Source: Flavobacterium tyrosinilyticum
GTDB taxonomy: Bacteria > Bacteroidota > Bacteroidia > Flavobacteriales > Flavobacteriaceae
Assembly (NCBI RefSeq): GCF_023656565.1
Contig: NZ_JAMOKG010000003.1
Span: 682,001 to 746,000 of the forward strand
Direction of reading: 5' to 3'
DNA: 64,000 bases
A program made the translations under genes and the position numbers. Positions 1 to 9,100 of this stretch are shown piece after piece. Within the stretch, counting starts at the first letter, position 1; every line of letters starts with the position of its first letter. The notes beneath the pieces are model-generated. The model was not told the DNA's origin and did no database searches. It was given only the letters and a program-made list of their open reading frames with translations.

Positions 1-2808
1 GTAGTAAATGGTGAGAACCAAACTTGTACAGCAACTGCAACAGTTGTGATTACAGAGCCTGATTATAGAGTTAAAATATCTGGACAAATCATAAATGTAG
101 ATACAAATGCTCCAATTGCAAATGTGCCTGTGACATTGATTCCTCAAGGAACAACTACTGGTCCAATACAAATGCGTATTACTGGTGCTGATGGAATGTA
201 CAGCTTTACAGGAATGCCTGCCGGAAGCTATTTGGTACAAGTTCAAGATGCTAATTTAAATAGCGCACATCAGCTATATCCAGTTGATTCAAGTTTGTTC
301 TTTACTACTCTTGAAGAATGTGCTTTCCAAGTTCATAACTTTGAATACGGAAAATCGAACCTTCCAGTTCTTGGAGATTATGTTTGGTATGATCTTAACA
401 ATAACGGAATTCAAGATGAATGGTACGACGCTAATAATGATGGAGTGGTGACCAAAAACATTCCAGATTCAAATGGATCTATTGATTATAGCCAATGGGA
501 ATGGATTGACCTTAACGGAGACGGAAGCTATACTGGCCCACAAAACAATGGCGAATTAAATGCCGCAGGTTTTGGAAATGCGTTAAGTGCCAATGTAATA
601 ATCGATGGTCCAAACGGATATCATGAAGAAGTTATAGTGGGTATCGAAGGATTCTGGAGAGATCGTCCAGAGACAGCAAATCCTTATGGAGACTATACGA
701 TCAAATTGGTTAGAGATGCCAACTTTGATGCCGTGGTTGCAGCTTTAGGAGCAACTGGTTTAGTAAAAGTTCTTCCATCAATATCTGGAAAAAACATAAC
801 TGCTAAAACAAGCAAATTGCAATTGCATACCGTTTGTACAACCACAACAGACACTGGTTATGTAGTAACGGTAACTCCAGAAGATTTGGTTCATTTAGAT
901 GCCGACTTTGGTGTAAGCTGTAAAGATTACAAAGATATTGTTGCCAATGATGATAGTGCTGGTCCAATAGCAGGTGTAAACCATACTACAACTAATGTAT
1001 TAAATGTATTGCCAAATGATACTTTAGAAGGAAATGCCATAACTGCATCTGATGTTATTATTACAACTGTAACACCAAACGAGTTTTTACAATTAAATCC
1101 TGATGGTTCTGTTGATGTACTACCAAATGCTCCTGTAGGAACACTAACAATGGTATATCAAATTTGCGAAGCCGATCAGACAGATAACTGCGACACTGCA
1201 ACGGTTACAGTTACAATTGAAGCTCCAGTAATGACCGTTACCGCAACTTCAATATGTGTTAATGATGTTCCATATATTGATTATGTAGTAACAGCAGTAA
1301 ACTTCACTCCTGTAAATGGTGTAACCATTGCCTGGGCAGACAGCAACAACAATGTCGTAACAACAATGAACAATTTACCATTAAGCGGTCGTGTATTGTG
1401 GCCAGGAGCGGTTGTAGACAAGCAAGGAAAAGGAATGGATTGGCCAGGCTGGATTTTTGAAAACAACAGATGGATTGAAGGAGCAGATGGATTTGAGAAA
1501 TTACGTCCAACTACCAATGCAACTTTCACTGTTAACCCAAGTGAGACTATTACAGTTAGTTATCCGCCTGCAGATCCTTATTGTACTGCAAGACCAACAT
1601 TTGCAATAGTGGCTAATGATGATACTCCTGCACCAATAACAGCAAGTGCAACGCAAACTACTGTAGGCAACGTTTTAACTAACGATACATTAAATGGTAG
1701 CCCAGTAAATATAAATGATGTGACACTAACCACAACTATTCCGGATCCAAAAGGTTCAATATCTATTAACCCTGATGGAGCTATAAGTGTTGCACCAAAC
1801 ACACCAGGCGGTACTTACACTTTGACTTATCAAATCTGCGAAAAAGCCGATTTTGGAAATTGTGATACCGCAATTGTAACAGTAGTAGTTCTTGATCCGC
1901 CAGCACCACCTACTCCAGTAGTAGCGAATGATGACAACTTCAATAATATTGGATGTAATTCTTTTGGATTAGTAGGCAATGTACTGAGCAACGATGTAAA
2001 AGGAGTAACTCGCGCATCACTTGAATTAGTAAACTTTACACTTCTTACAGAAGGAAACAATACTAAAACAGATCCAAACATTACTATTGACAATTCTGGA
2101 AATGTAAATGTATCTAGTCTAACACCTGCCGGCACTTATACTTATAGCTATAGAATCTGCGATAAATTAAGTTCTGAAAATTGCGACACTGCAACGATTA
2201 CTATTATAGTAGTTCCAAATGGTGTTACTGAAACCAGATCGACAGCATGTAACGATGATTCAACATTGGTTAACTTAAGCAGCCTGCTTCCTGAAGGAAG
2301 CCCTACAACAGGAGTTTGGCAAGATAGAAACAATACCAATGCGTTACAAGGAGGCATTCTTAATCCGTTTGGTTTAGCGTTAGGCAATTACGTTTTTGAA
2401 TATGTAATAGCAGATCAAAACTGCCCAAGAAGCATAGTTTTAAACATGGAAATCAATGATGATTGTAAAGTCTTAGCTTGTGGTGATGTGTTAGTGCATA
2501 ACGCTTTCTCTCCTAATGGTGACAACATGAACGATTTCTTCAAAATTGATAATATTGATGAACTAACTTGTTATCCAGGCAATACTGTTGAAATATATAA
2601 TCGTTGGGGAATTTTAGTTTTTGAAACTACAAATTACAACAATACAACAAATGCTTTTGATGGAACTTCACGAGGAAGAACAACTGTTAAGCAATCTGAC
2701 GGACTACCAACTGGAACCTATTTTTACATTATTACATATAAATCTCTAGATGGAAACAACAATGTTCAAGATCATAAACTAGACGGGTATTTATATTTAT
2801 CTAGATAG
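1..2808 (+). CDS. Gliding motility-associated / adhesin protein with type B T9SS C-terminal domain (5' end outside window)
   Basis: The frame is open from base 1 with no stop, so this is the C-terminal part of a longer gene; a GTG at 46 is probably not the real start. An SdrD-B-like or carboxypeptidase-regulatory-like fold comes first (ADGMYSFTGMPAGSYLV). It is followed by an SD-repeat-like stretch (GDYVWYDLNNNGIQDE) and three cadherin/VCBS-like modules, each starting with VANDD and carrying an N-V-L-x-N-D motif. The last ~100 residues (from HNAFSPNGDNMNDFFKI, then EIYNRWGILVFE and DGYLYLSR) match the CHU_C gliding-associated domain (TIGR04131), the type B signal for type IX secretion. The protein is therefore inferred to be exported and held at the cell surface, perhaps as a SprB-like adhesin. 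The two following genes are the usual partners of such proteins. The ligand is unknown. Confidence 0.9.
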   Translation, partial: VVNGENQTCTATATVVITEPDYRVKISGQIINVDTNAPIANVPVTLIPQGTTTGPIQMRITGADGMYSFTGMPAGSYLVQVQDANLNSAHQLYPVDSSLFFTTLEECAFQVHNFEYGKSNLPVLGDYVWYDLNNNGIQDEWYDANNDGVVTKNIPDSNGSIDYSQWEWIDLNGDGSYTGPQNNGELNAAGFGNALSANVIIDGPNGYHEEVIVGIEGFWRDRPETANPYGDYTIKLVRDANFDAVVAALGATGLVKVLPSISGKNITAKTSKLQLHTVCTTTTDTGYVVTVTPEDLVHLDADFGVSCKDYKDIVANDDSAGPIAGVNHTTTNVLNVLPNDTLEGNAITASDVIITTVTPNEFLQLNPDGSVDVLPNAPVGTLTMVYQICEADQTDNCDTATVTVTIEAPVMTVTATSICVNDVPYIDYVVTAVNFTPVNGVTIAWADSNNNVVTTMNNLPLSGRVLWPGAVVDKQGKGMDWPGWIFENNRWIEGADGFEKLRPTTNATFTVNPSETITVSYPPADPYCTARPTFAIVANDDTPAPITASATQTTVGNVLTNDTLNGSPVNINDVTLTTTIPDPKGSISINPDGAISVAPNTPGGTYTLTYQICEKADFGNCDTAIVTVVVLDPPAPPTPVVANDDNFNNIGCNSFGLVGNVLSNDVKGVTRASLELVNFTLLTEGNNTKTDPNITIDNSGNVNVSSLTPAGTYTYSYRICDKLSSENCDTATITIIVVPNGVTETRSTACNDDSTLVNLSSLLPEGSPTTGVWQDRNNTNALQGGILNPFGLALGNYVFEYVIADQNCPRSIVLNMEINDDCKVLACGDVLVHNAFSPNGDNMNDFFKIDNIDELTCYPGNTVEIYNRWGILVFETTNYNNTTNAFDGTSRGRTTVKQSDGLPTGTYFYIITYKSLDGNNNVQDHKLDGYLYLSR

Positions 2809-2815
2809 CAATTAG

Positions 2816-2847
2816 AATACGCTGCAAATATTTATTTGCAGCGTATT
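2816..2847 (+). other. Strong hairpin between the adhesin gene and porP/sprF-like gene
   Basis: A near-perfect inverted repeat (AATACGCTGCAAATA and its complement) starts 8 bases after the adhesin stop. It is followed by A-rich rather than T-rich sequence on the plus strand. It is therefore not a classical intrinsic terminator and could instead be an mRNA processing or stabilizing hairpin inside an operon. Confidence 0.6.
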
Positions 2848-2901
2848 AAAAAACAATGATTTAAATAGTCAATAGTAATTATTAAATTAATAAAATCTAC
2901 T

Positions 2902-3819
2902 ATGAGAACAAAATTATTTTTCTTCGTCATTCTGTTAGTTACATGTTCAGGTTATGCACAGCAAGATGCGCAGTACACCCAGTATATGTACAATACAATA
3001 GCCATAAATCCTGCCTATGCAGGTTCCCGTGGAGTATTTAGCGTATTTGGCCTTTACCGCACCCAATGGGTTGGACTTGATGGAGCGCCAGAGACCAGCA
3101 GCTTCTCAATCAATACGCCAATAAATAATAGCAGATTAGGCATTGGAGCTTCATTGGTCAATGACAAGATTGGCCCTACAAATGAAAACAACATCTCCGT
3201 GGATCTGTCTTACACCATTCAGACCTCTGCCGATTTTAAGCTTTCGTTTGGCATCAAAGGAACGGCAAATATCTTCAATTTGGATGTAAACAAATTGAAT
3301 CCTGCAGATCAGGGCGATCCCCAGTTTCAGGATTTAAACAGCAAGTTCTCTCCAAACGTCGGAGCTGGAGTCTACTGGCATTCTGACAAAGCATACATTG
3401 GCCTGTCAGTTCCAAACTTTATTGAAACAAACCGTTACGACGACAATGATGTTGCCATCTATAAAGACAGAATCAACTACTACCTAATTGGAGGCTACGT
3501 ATTCGATCTTGACAGATACCAGTATATAAAATTCAAACCCGCTATTCTAGCCAAAATGGTTCAGGGCGCGCCATTGCAGGTGGATGTCTCTGCGAATTTT
3601 ATGTTCTACGATAAATTTATGATTGGCGCGGCCTACAGATGGAGCGCTTCATTAAGCGCTATGGTCGGGTTCCAGATCACAGACGGACTTTATTTGGGGT
3701 ATGGCTACGATCGGGAAACCACCAAATTGAACAATTACAATTCAGGTTCGCACGAGATCTTCCTGCGCTATGAATTCTTCTCCAACAAAGGCAAAATGAC
3801 AACCCCTCGTTTCTTCTAA
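2902..3819 (+). CDS. PorP/SprF family type IX secretion system outer membrane protein
   Basis: The protein has 305 residues. A signal peptide (FFFVILLVTCSGYAQ) is followed by the family hallmark QDAQYTQYMYN and then NPAYAGSRG, typical of PorP/SprF proteins. The rest is a predicted beta-barrel ending in an aromatic residue (RFF). In Flavobacterium, SprF-like proteins are needed to secrete or attach a cognate type B CTD protein encoded next to them, which fits the adhesin just upstream. The OmpA-family gene follows after 12 bases, so the two are very likely cotranscribed. Base composition is clearly richer in G+C than in the adhesin gene. The family call is firm; the specific partner is inferred from position. 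Confidence 0.93.
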   Translation: MRTKLFFFVILLVTCSGYAQQDAQYTQYMYNTIAINPAYAGSRGVFSVFGLYRTQWVGLDGAPETSSFSINTPINNSRLGIGASLVNDKIGPTNENNISVDLSYTIQTSADFKLSFGIKGTANIFNLDVNKLNPADQGDPQFQDLNSKFSPNVGAGVYWHSDKAYIGLSVPNFIETNRYDDNDVAIYKDRINYYLIGGYVFDLDRYQYIKFKPAILAKMVQGAPLQVDVSANFMFYDKFMIGAAYRWSASLSAMVGFQITDGLYLGYGYDRETTKLNNYNSGSHEIFLRYEFFSNKGKMTTPRFF

Positions 3820-3831
3820 AAATAAGGCATC

Positions 3832-5775
3832 ATGAAAAACTATACACTACTTTTCGCTGCAATCATAGGCGCTTTTTCATTCGGCAGCCATGCCCAGCAG
3901 GCAAAAATAAATGCTGCAGACAAAAAATATGACAGCTACGCCTATGTCGATGCAATAAAGACTTATGAAAAAGTTGCGGCCAAAGGCTACAGATCTGAAG
4001 ACATGTTTAAAAAACTGGGAAATGCCTATTATTTCAATTCGGATTTCCAGAACGCGGCAAAATGGTACGGCGAATTATTTGCCATGAATCCAAATCCCGA
4101 GCCGGAATACTATTTTAGATACGCGCAATCTTTAAAATCGGCTGGAGATATCGCCAAAGCCAATAGGCTTCTGGAAGAATTCAATGCCGTCTCAAAAAAT
4201 GACAGCAGAGGAAAGCTCTACAGAGAAGATGTAAACTATCTGGACCAGATAAAAGCAAATTCTGGGAGGTACCAGATAGAAGACGCGGGCATTAACAGCC
4301 AATACTCCGATTACGGATCATTTGTGTACAGCAATAAAATTTATTTTGCATCTGCACGGGATACGGGAAATTTTGTGCAGCGCAAACACAAATGGACAGG
4401 AGAATATTTCACCAATATCTATAATGCCGATCTCGATCCTTCGACTGGCAGCGCATCAAAAGTAAATAAGTTTAAATCGGCCATAAACACCAAATTTCAC
4501 GAAGCTTCCCCTGTCTTCACCAGAGACGGAAAAACAGTCTATTTTACCAGAAACAACTATATTGGCGGCAAGAAAGGCAAGGACGAAAATAAAGTCACTT
4601 TAATCAAGCTTTACAGAGCCGAGCTGGGAAAAGACGGCAGATGGACCAGCATTGCCGAGCTTCCATTCAACAGCAATAATTACAGCACAGGCCATCCGGC
4701 TTTGAGCCCAGACGAGAAAATGCTGTATTTTGCTTCCGATATGCCGGGTTCTTTTGGAGAGTCAGATTTATATAAAGTAACTATAAATTCAAATGGCGGC
4801 TTTGGCCCTCCGCAAAATCTTGGAAACGCGATTAATACGGAAGGAAAAGAAACGTATCCTTACCTAACTTCTGAAAACGAGATTTATTTCGCGTCTGACG
4901 GACATCCGGGTCTCGGAGGATTGGATGTTTTTGTCGCCAATATTGACAATAGCGGAAAAGTGGGCAATATTCAGAATATCGGGGCAGATGTCAATTCTCC
5001 AAAAGATGATTTTGCGTACATCATTGATCCTGAAACCAGAAGAGGATTTTTCACTTCCAACAGAGATGGCGGACGGGGTTCTGATGATATTTATAAATTT
5101 CTAGAAACCAGAAGGCTTAAATGCATCCAGCAGCTGTACGGAATAATATCGGATGCCGAAACGGGGCTTGCGCTTCCGGGGGCAAAAGTCACTCTGTATG
5201 ATGACCAGATGAATCTTAAAAACTCTGCCGCTGCAGACGGTTCCGGAATGTACGCCTTTGATGTGGAATGCGGAAAAACCTATTTTGTAAGAGCGGAAAA
5301 GCCAGAATTCGCTACAAAAGAAGTAAATATAACCATAGACAGAACAAGCGGCAAGACCAATCTGCCGATTGCACTTGAAAAATCAACCTGCAAGGTTACC
5401 GTGGGCGACGATTTGGGAAAATGCTTCGGAATCAAAATGATTTATTTTGATTTGGACAAATCTAACATTAGAACAGAAGCGGCGTTGGATCTGGAAAAAA
5501 TACTCGTGGTCTTAAACGACAATCCAACTATGAAATTGGATATCCGCTCGCATACAGACAGCAGGGCATCGCACCAGTACAACGAAGCCTTATCGGATAG
5601 AAGAGCCAAATCGACCATCCAGTGGCTCATTAAAAACGGAATAGCGCCCAACCGATTAACCGGAAAAGGCTATGGCGAAACTGAACTTGTAAATAAATGC
5701 GCAGACGGTGTTCCATGCACAGAAGCAGAACATCAAGCCAACAGGCGAAGTGAATTTATTATTACTGCTTTATAA
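3832..5775 (+). CDS. OmpA family protein with TPR, PD40 beta-propeller and carboxypeptidase-regulatory-like domains
   Basis: The protein has 647 residues. The signal peptide (AIIGAFSFGSHAQ) is followed by a TPR-like helical region (residues ~25-130). WD40/PD40-like propeller repeats come next (~150-430; ALSPDEKMLYFASDMPG, YFASDGHPGLGG and FFTSNRDGG are typical). A carboxypeptidase-regulatory-like domain follows (~435-515), then a C-terminal OmpA peptidoglycan-binding domain with IYFDLDKSNIR, SHTDSR and the NRRSEF ending. This architecture matches the OmpA-like proteins encoded after PorP/SprF and type B CTD genes. It probably ties the surface complex to peptidoglycan. A strong terminator follows, so it is the last gene of this unit. 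Codons are unusually G+C-rich, like the preceding gene. Confidence 0.92.
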   Translation: MKNYTLLFAAIIGAFSFGSHAQQAKINAADKKYDSYAYVDAIKTYEKVAAKGYRSEDMFKKLGNAYYFNSDFQNAAKWYGELFAMNPNPEPEYYFRYAQSLKSAGDIAKANRLLEEFNAVSKNDSRGKLYREDVNYLDQIKANSGRYQIEDAGINSQYSDYGSFVYSNKIYFASARDTGNFVQRKHKWTGEYFTNIYNADLDPSTGSASKVNKFKSAINTKFHEASPVFTRDGKTVYFTRNNYIGGKKGKDENKVTLIKLYRAELGKDGRWTSIAELPFNSNNYSTGHPALSPDEKMLYFASDMPGSFGESDLYKVTINSNGGFGPPQNLGNAINTEGKETYPYLTSENEIYFASDGHPGLGGLDVFVANIDNSGKVGNIQNIGADVNSPKDDFAYIIDPETRRGFFTSNRDGGRGSDDIYKFLETRRLKCIQQLYGIISDAETGLALPGAKVTLYDDQMNLKNSAAADGSGMYAFDVECGKTYFVRAEKPEFATKEVNITIDRTSGKTNLPIALEKSTCKVTVGDDLGKCFGIKMIYFDLDKSNIRTEAALDLEKILVVLNDNPTMKLDIRSHTDSRASHQYNEALSDRRAKSTIQWLIKNGIAPNRLTGKGYGETELVNKCADGVPCTEAEHQANRRSEFIITAL

Positions 5776-5792
5776 ACTAAAAAACAGAGAAA

Positions 5793-5821
5793 AAAAAAGC
5801 TGCCATAAAGGCAGCTTTTTT
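5793..5821 (+). terminator. Intrinsic terminator after the OmpA-family gene
   Basis: A perfect 12-bp stem (AAAAAAGCTGCC / GGCAGCTTTTTT) with an ATAAA loop lies 17 bases after the OmpA stop and ends in a T run. Confidence 0.9.
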
Positions 5822-5890
5822 AAATTTAAAAAGTCGTTGCAATTCTAAGAATCACAACGACTTCTAAAAAACCAACCTGTTCAATATATT

Positions 5891-6397
5891 TTAAAGCTTC
5901 ACAAATATGTTAGTGTAGTATTTTTTTCCTGTAGCTGGATCTGTGGTTACAGATAACCCAAAATGAGTATAATCACCAACTATATTTTCTTTGTGCCCTG
6001 GACTATCAAGCCAAGCTCTTACAGCGGCCTCTGGAGTTTTATAATTGTAGGCAACATTCTCACCTACTCTTTTAGCTCCCAATACATTAGTCATATTAGT
6101 AGACCTAGCAACAAAATCGTTATGATCTACAACATTATTCTGAATCATGTATTTATTATGCTCTTCACATTTATAAGAGATATGATTAATTCTTTCCAGA
6201 GAATTTAAACCAATACTCAAACGGTATTCGTTTATTAAGCTCATCGTCTCTATTTCGGTATCGTTGTATGTGTAATTTGCAACAAGTGTTTCTGTTGGAG
6301 TAGTAGTTTCCAAGCTAGCTTCAGCGGAATCAGCAGAACATGCGTTCATTGCGACAAGAATCGCAATGAACAACATGGTGCGCATAATCTTTTTCAT
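5891..6397 (-). CDS. CAP (SCP/PR1-like) domain lipoprotein
   Basis: This is a small CAP-superfamily protein with a lipoprotein signal. From the chosen ATG the N-terminus is MKKIMRTMLFIAILVAMNAC with the lipid-attachment Cys at residue 20, followed by SADSAE. The CAP core shows an INEYR helix, VDHNDF, GENVAYN and the C-terminal block AWLDSPGHKENIVG. Bacterial CAP proteins are secreted or envelope proteins of mostly unknown activity. Two more in-frame ATGs lie upstream (6403 and 6409), but the compact lipoprotein signal favours 6397. It stands alone, convergent with the OmpA-family gene and about 170 bases downstream of pdxH on the same strand. Confidence 0.88.
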   Translation of the reverse strand: MKKIMRTMLFIAILVAMNACSADSAEASLETTTPTETLVANYTYNDTEIETMSLINEYRLSIGLNSLERINHISYKCEEHNKYMIQNNVVDHNDFVARSTNMTNVLGAKRVGENVAYNYKTPEAAVRAWLDSPGHKENIVGDYTHFGLSVTTDPATGKKYYTNIFVKL

Positions 6398-6581
6398 AAT
6401 CATCAGCATTTTAGCGGTTTAAAGTAAATGTTGGGGCAAATCCTTTAAATTTATCGTTGAATAAATTCGTTCGTATTATTATATACCAAACGTATTCATT
6501 TTACCGTTAAAGTGCAAAATTAATCGATGAAATGCATTTATTTTTTAATTTACTATATAAAATTCTTACGTAAAAATACTT

Positions 6582-7226
6582 TTAAGAAGACAGTCTTTCA
6601 ATCTTCCAAGAAAAATCTGATTGGCTCGTGTAGCGAATTCTATCATGAAGCCTGTTGGGTCTTCCCTGCCAAAATTCAACTTGCAATGGAGTTACAATAT
6701 AGCCTCCCCAATTTTCGGGTCTGGGAATTGCTTTTCCTTCAAATTCAGTTTCTAGTTTTTTTAAGTTTTCTTCTAAAAAAGTTCTGGAAGGAATCACTTC
6801 ACTTTGCTTCGAAACAATCGCTCCAAGCTTACTGCCATCAGGACGAGAATCAAAATAATTATCCGAAATAATCTCAGATGTTTTCTGAGCTATTCCTTTA
6901 ATAATTACCTGACGTTCTGCTTCCTGCCAAAAAAAAGACAGACAAACATTTGGGTTTGCTTCTATTGCTTTTCCTTTTTCGGAATTGTAATTGGTATAAA
7001 AGATAAATCCTTCTTCCGAAAATTTCTTCAATAAAACCACACGAGCTTTTGGAAAACCATCCAATCCAATTGTCGAAACCGTCATGGCATTCACCTCCCC
7101 GCTTCCGCCAAAATCTTCAACCTCATGAAACCATCGGTTAAAAAGATTGATTGGATCTTCGGGAATAGTACTTTCTAATAATTCGCTTTTCTCGTAAGAT
7201 TTTCTATAATTACTTAAATCGTTCAT
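6582..7226 (-). CDS. pdxH: Pyridoxamine 5'-phosphate oxidase
   Basis: The 214-residue length is normal for PdxH. The enzyme uses FMN to oxidize pyridoxamine- or pyridoxine-5'-phosphate to pyridoxal 5'-phosphate in the cytoplasm. Visible family features are the N-terminal YEKSELLESTIPEDP segment, the FMN-binding KARVVLLK, FYTNYNSEKG, FFWQEAERQV and the C-terminal substrate-binding RPNRLHDRIRY with a final W-x-x-E-R-L. The start is immediately downstream of a block of short repeats of the TTTAGATTG type, so the promoter must lie within or beyond the repeats. Nothing is missing from the sequence. Confidence 0.96.
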   Translation of the reverse strand: MNDLSNYRKSYEKSELLESTIPEDPINLFNRWFHEVEDFGGSGEVNAMTVSTIGLDGFPKARVVLLKKFSEEGFIFYTNYNSEKGKAIEANPNVCLSFFWQEAERQVIIKGIAQKTSEIISDNYFDSRPDGSKLGAIVSKQSEVIPSRTFLEENLKKLETEFEGKAIPRPENWGGYIVTPLQVEFWQGRPNRLHDRIRYTSQSDFSWKIERLSS

Positions 7227-7231
7227 GACTT

Positions 7232-7325
7232 ATGATTTATGATTTTAGATTGTTGATTTTAGATTGTTGATTTTAGATTTTAGATTATTGTTTCAAGTTT
7301 CAAGTTTCAGGTTTCAGGTTCATGG
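7232..7325. repeat. Short tandem repeats upstream of pdxH
   Basis: The block has several copies of TTTTAGATTGTTGAT or TTTTAGATT, then about four copies of the TTTCAAG/TTTCAGG unit. Both units recur elsewhere in the window (8411-8506, 8891-8935, 51772-51795), always between genes. Confidence 0.75.
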
Positions 7326-7341
7326 AATCTGAATATTTTAC

Positions 7342-7421
7342 TGTCACACTGAGTGAAGTCGAAGTGCTTTTATAAACTAGACGCTTTGCAAACGTGAGCT
7401 TCGACTTCGCTCAGCCTGACA
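7342..7421. repeat. REP-like paired palindrome (TGTCAGGCTGAGCGAAGTCGAAG family)
   Basis: A degenerate copy (TGTCACACTGAGTGAAGTCG, 7342 onwards) faces an inverted copy (CTTCGACTTCGCTCAGCCTG, to ~7420), about 30 bases apart. The same unit occurs at 8941-8965 and as an inverted pair at 48574-48657. Confidence 0.75.
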
Positions 7422-7456
7422 AACGTGAAATGTTAAACCTGAAACAACCACATACA

Positions 7457-7501
7457 AACTTAGTGCCTCAGAACCTCAGCATATCAGAACCTTAGAACCT
7501 T
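7457..7501. repeat. CTTAGAACCTTAGCA-type repeat before the rnz stop
   Basis: Imperfect copies of a ~9-base unit (CTCAGAACC, CTCAGCATA, TCAGAACCT, TAGAACCTT) end three bases before the rnz stop codon. Related blocks lie at 14318-14370, 33567-33602 and 51796-51832. Confidence 0.6.
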
Positions 7502-7504
7502 AAA

Positions 7505-8410
7505 TTAAAACTCAAAACTACGTCCATCATCTCCCAAAAGTACATTTGGAAAAATTGTTTCGGCTTCTTCTTTAAAAAGCTCAATTCCGTCGTAACGTGT
7601 TGAATAATGGCCTAAAATTAATTGTTTTACATTGGCTTTCAATGCAATATTGGCCGCTTCTTTTGCTGTCGAATGCAGTGTTTTTTCTGCCAGTCTTGCT
7701 TCAGATTCTAGAAACGTAGACTCGTGATATAAAATATCCGTATTTTGTATAATTGGAATGATCTCTTCGTTGTAAACGGTATCAGAACAGAAAGCATAAC
7801 TTTTTGTTGGCGGCGGATCAAAAGTCAATTTTTGATTTTCAACTACAGTTCCATCATCAAGTGTGATATCACTTCCATTTTTGATTTTCTGATAATAAGC
7901 CACATGAATATCATAACGCTGAACTGCTTCAATATCTAGTTTTCTTTCATCTGGTTTTTCTTGAAACAAAAAACCATTGGTATAAACACGATGCTTTAAC
8001 GGAATCGTTTTTACAATAACCTTTTTATCTTCAAAAATAACTTCACTTTCTTTTGATTCTAATTCGTGAAAAAACAAAGAATAAGTTGTCCAAGATTCAG
8101 TCAATTTTAATTGAAGAAGAATTAATTCTTTAATTCCTTTTGGACCATAAATATGCAAATCTGTTGTTCTTCCCAAAAGAGAAAAAGTAGAAATCGTCCC
8201 AATTAATCCATACAAATGATCACCGTGAAGATGGGAAATAAAAATATGATTGATTTTTGAGAATTTAATCTTATTCTTTCGAAGCTGAACTTGAGTTCCC
8301 TCTCCACAATCAATTAAAAACAATCGGTTTTTAATTTCTAGAACCTGCGAAGTCGGATTAGTAAGTGTTCTCGGAGTTGCGGCATAACAGCCAAGTATAG
8401 TAAGTTTCAT
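7505..8410 (-). CDS. rnz: Ribonuclease Z (tRNA 3'-end processing)
   Basis: The 301 residues match the short bacterial/archaeal RNase Z form. This metallo-beta-lactamase-fold enzyme cleaves the 3' trailer of tRNA precursors. The zinc-binding motif is SHLHGDH at residues 59-65. Further ligands are in CSDTVY (~210), LYHESTF (~228) and LILGHYSTRY (~270), all characteristic of RNase Z. The N-terminus MKLTILGCYAATPRT is also typical. It is encoded just downstream of a small STAS-like gene on the same strand, with about 95 bases of inverted short repeats between them. That pairing is frequent in Flavobacteriia from general knowledge of the group. The identification is secure. Confidence 0.96.
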   Translation of the reverse strand: MKLTILGCYAATPRTLTNPTSQVLEIKNRLFLIDCGEGTQVQLRKNKIKFSKINHIFISHLHGDHLYGLIGTISTFSLLGRTTDLHIYGPKGIKELILLQLKLTESWTTYSLFFHELESKESEVIFEDKKVIVKTIPLKHRVYTNGFLFQEKPDERKLDIEAVQRYDIHVAYYQKIKNGSDITLDDGTVVENQKLTFDPPPTKSYAFCSDTVYNEEIIPIIQNTDILYHESTFLESEARLAEKTLHSTAKEAANIALKANVKQLILGHYSTRYDGIELFKEEAETIFPNVLLGDDGRSFEF

Positions 8411-8506
8411 TTTTGATTTTAGATTTTAGAATGTAGATTTTAAATTGACAAAACATTTTAGATTTAGCATTCAAAAAATCTAAAATCTAAAATCAGAAAT
8501 CTAAAA
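8411..8506. repeat. Inverted short-repeat block between rnz and its companion gene
   Basis: Copies of TTTTAGATTTTAGA near 8411-8440 face complementary copies (TCTAAAATCTAAAATC) at 8468-8505, so the whole gap can fold into a long hairpin in the transcript. Confidence 0.7.
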
Positions 8507-8839
8507 TTAAAACCCCAGGTCTCTTTCGATTTCTTCCATTTCGATAATATCATGCGCTTCCAAAAGTGAAGGAACCACCGCTAATTTATCTGAAATAGCA
8601 TTAAAATCAAGATCGGTTGCAACTATAACAAAAGATTTTTTTGCTTTTTTATGCTGCTTAGAAAGCGGTAAAAAAGCTTTCAAATCTTTTTCTGTAATTG
8701 CTACATCAGCTGATAAATCGATTATAATATTTTGTTTTTCAAAGGTTTTAAACTGTTGCGTCACTTTTTCCAAGAAAGCGTTTACATCTCCTTGAGTATC
8801 TTTAATCGTAACGGTATGTCCTTTTTGATCTACTTTCAT
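8507..8839 (-). CDS. STAS-like small conserved protein upstream of rnz
   Basis: This is a 110-residue cytoplasmic protein. The alternating pattern (IIIDLSADVAITEKDLKAF, then KKSFVIVATDLDF and LEAHDIIEMEEIERDLGF) resembles an anti-sigma-antagonist-like STAS fold. I see no clear phosphorylatable Ser in the usual D-S/T-G context, so a partner-switching role is not supported. It is conserved next to rnz in flavobacteria and is sometimes annotated under the name of its neighbour, which the sequence does not support. Its role is unknown. It is acidic at the C-terminus and has no signal peptide or membrane segment. Confidence 0.75.
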   Translation of the reverse strand: MKVDQKGHTVTIKDTQGDVNAFLEKVTQQFKTFEKQNIIIDLSADVAITEKDLKAFLPLSKQHKKAKKSFVIVATDLDFNAISDKLAVVPSLLEAHDIIEMEEIERDLGF

Positions 8840-8890
8840 TTTTATAATTTGTGAGGCTTGTATTTTATGATGCTAATTTAGTAAGTTTTT

Positions 8891-9099
8891 TTATTGTTTC
8901 AAGTTTAAGGTTTCAAGTTTAAAGTTTGAGGTTTCACGTTTGTCAGGCTGAGCGAAGTCGAAGCCTACGTTTGCAAAGTACATTTCGTTTTTAAAAAACA
9001 CTTCATTAAATGCGATACTCATTACAAAACTGAAAACTGCGACCGCGACTGAATACTAAAACTGAACACTTATCACTGAGAACTGACCACTAAAAAAAA
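8891..9099. repeat. Mixed short-repeat island between the STAS-like gene and pyrB
   Basis: From left to right there are copies of TTTCAAGTTTAAGG (8896-8940) and one REP-like unit TGTCAGGCTGAGCGAAGTCG (8941 onwards, followed by CTACGTTTGCAAAG). After these comes a run of ACTGAAAACTG-like units (9030-9090) ending just before the pyrB stop. No open reading frame of note is present. Confidence 0.7.
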
Positions 9100-9100
9100 A

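Noticed and set aside
1281..2387. Minus-strand open frames opposite the adhesin gene
   Set aside because: They mirror the repeated VANDD modules, have no recognisable domain and lie wholly within a well-supported gene.
6527..7034. Plus-strand frames opposite pdxH
   Set aside because: They are antisense to a complete PdxH with all family motifs, and their products have no similarity to known folds.
8507..8839. Naming the small gene ribonuclease Z or an anti-sigma antagonist
   Set aside because: It has no metal motif of RNase Z and no clear phospho-Ser site. Only a STAS-like fold is suggested.
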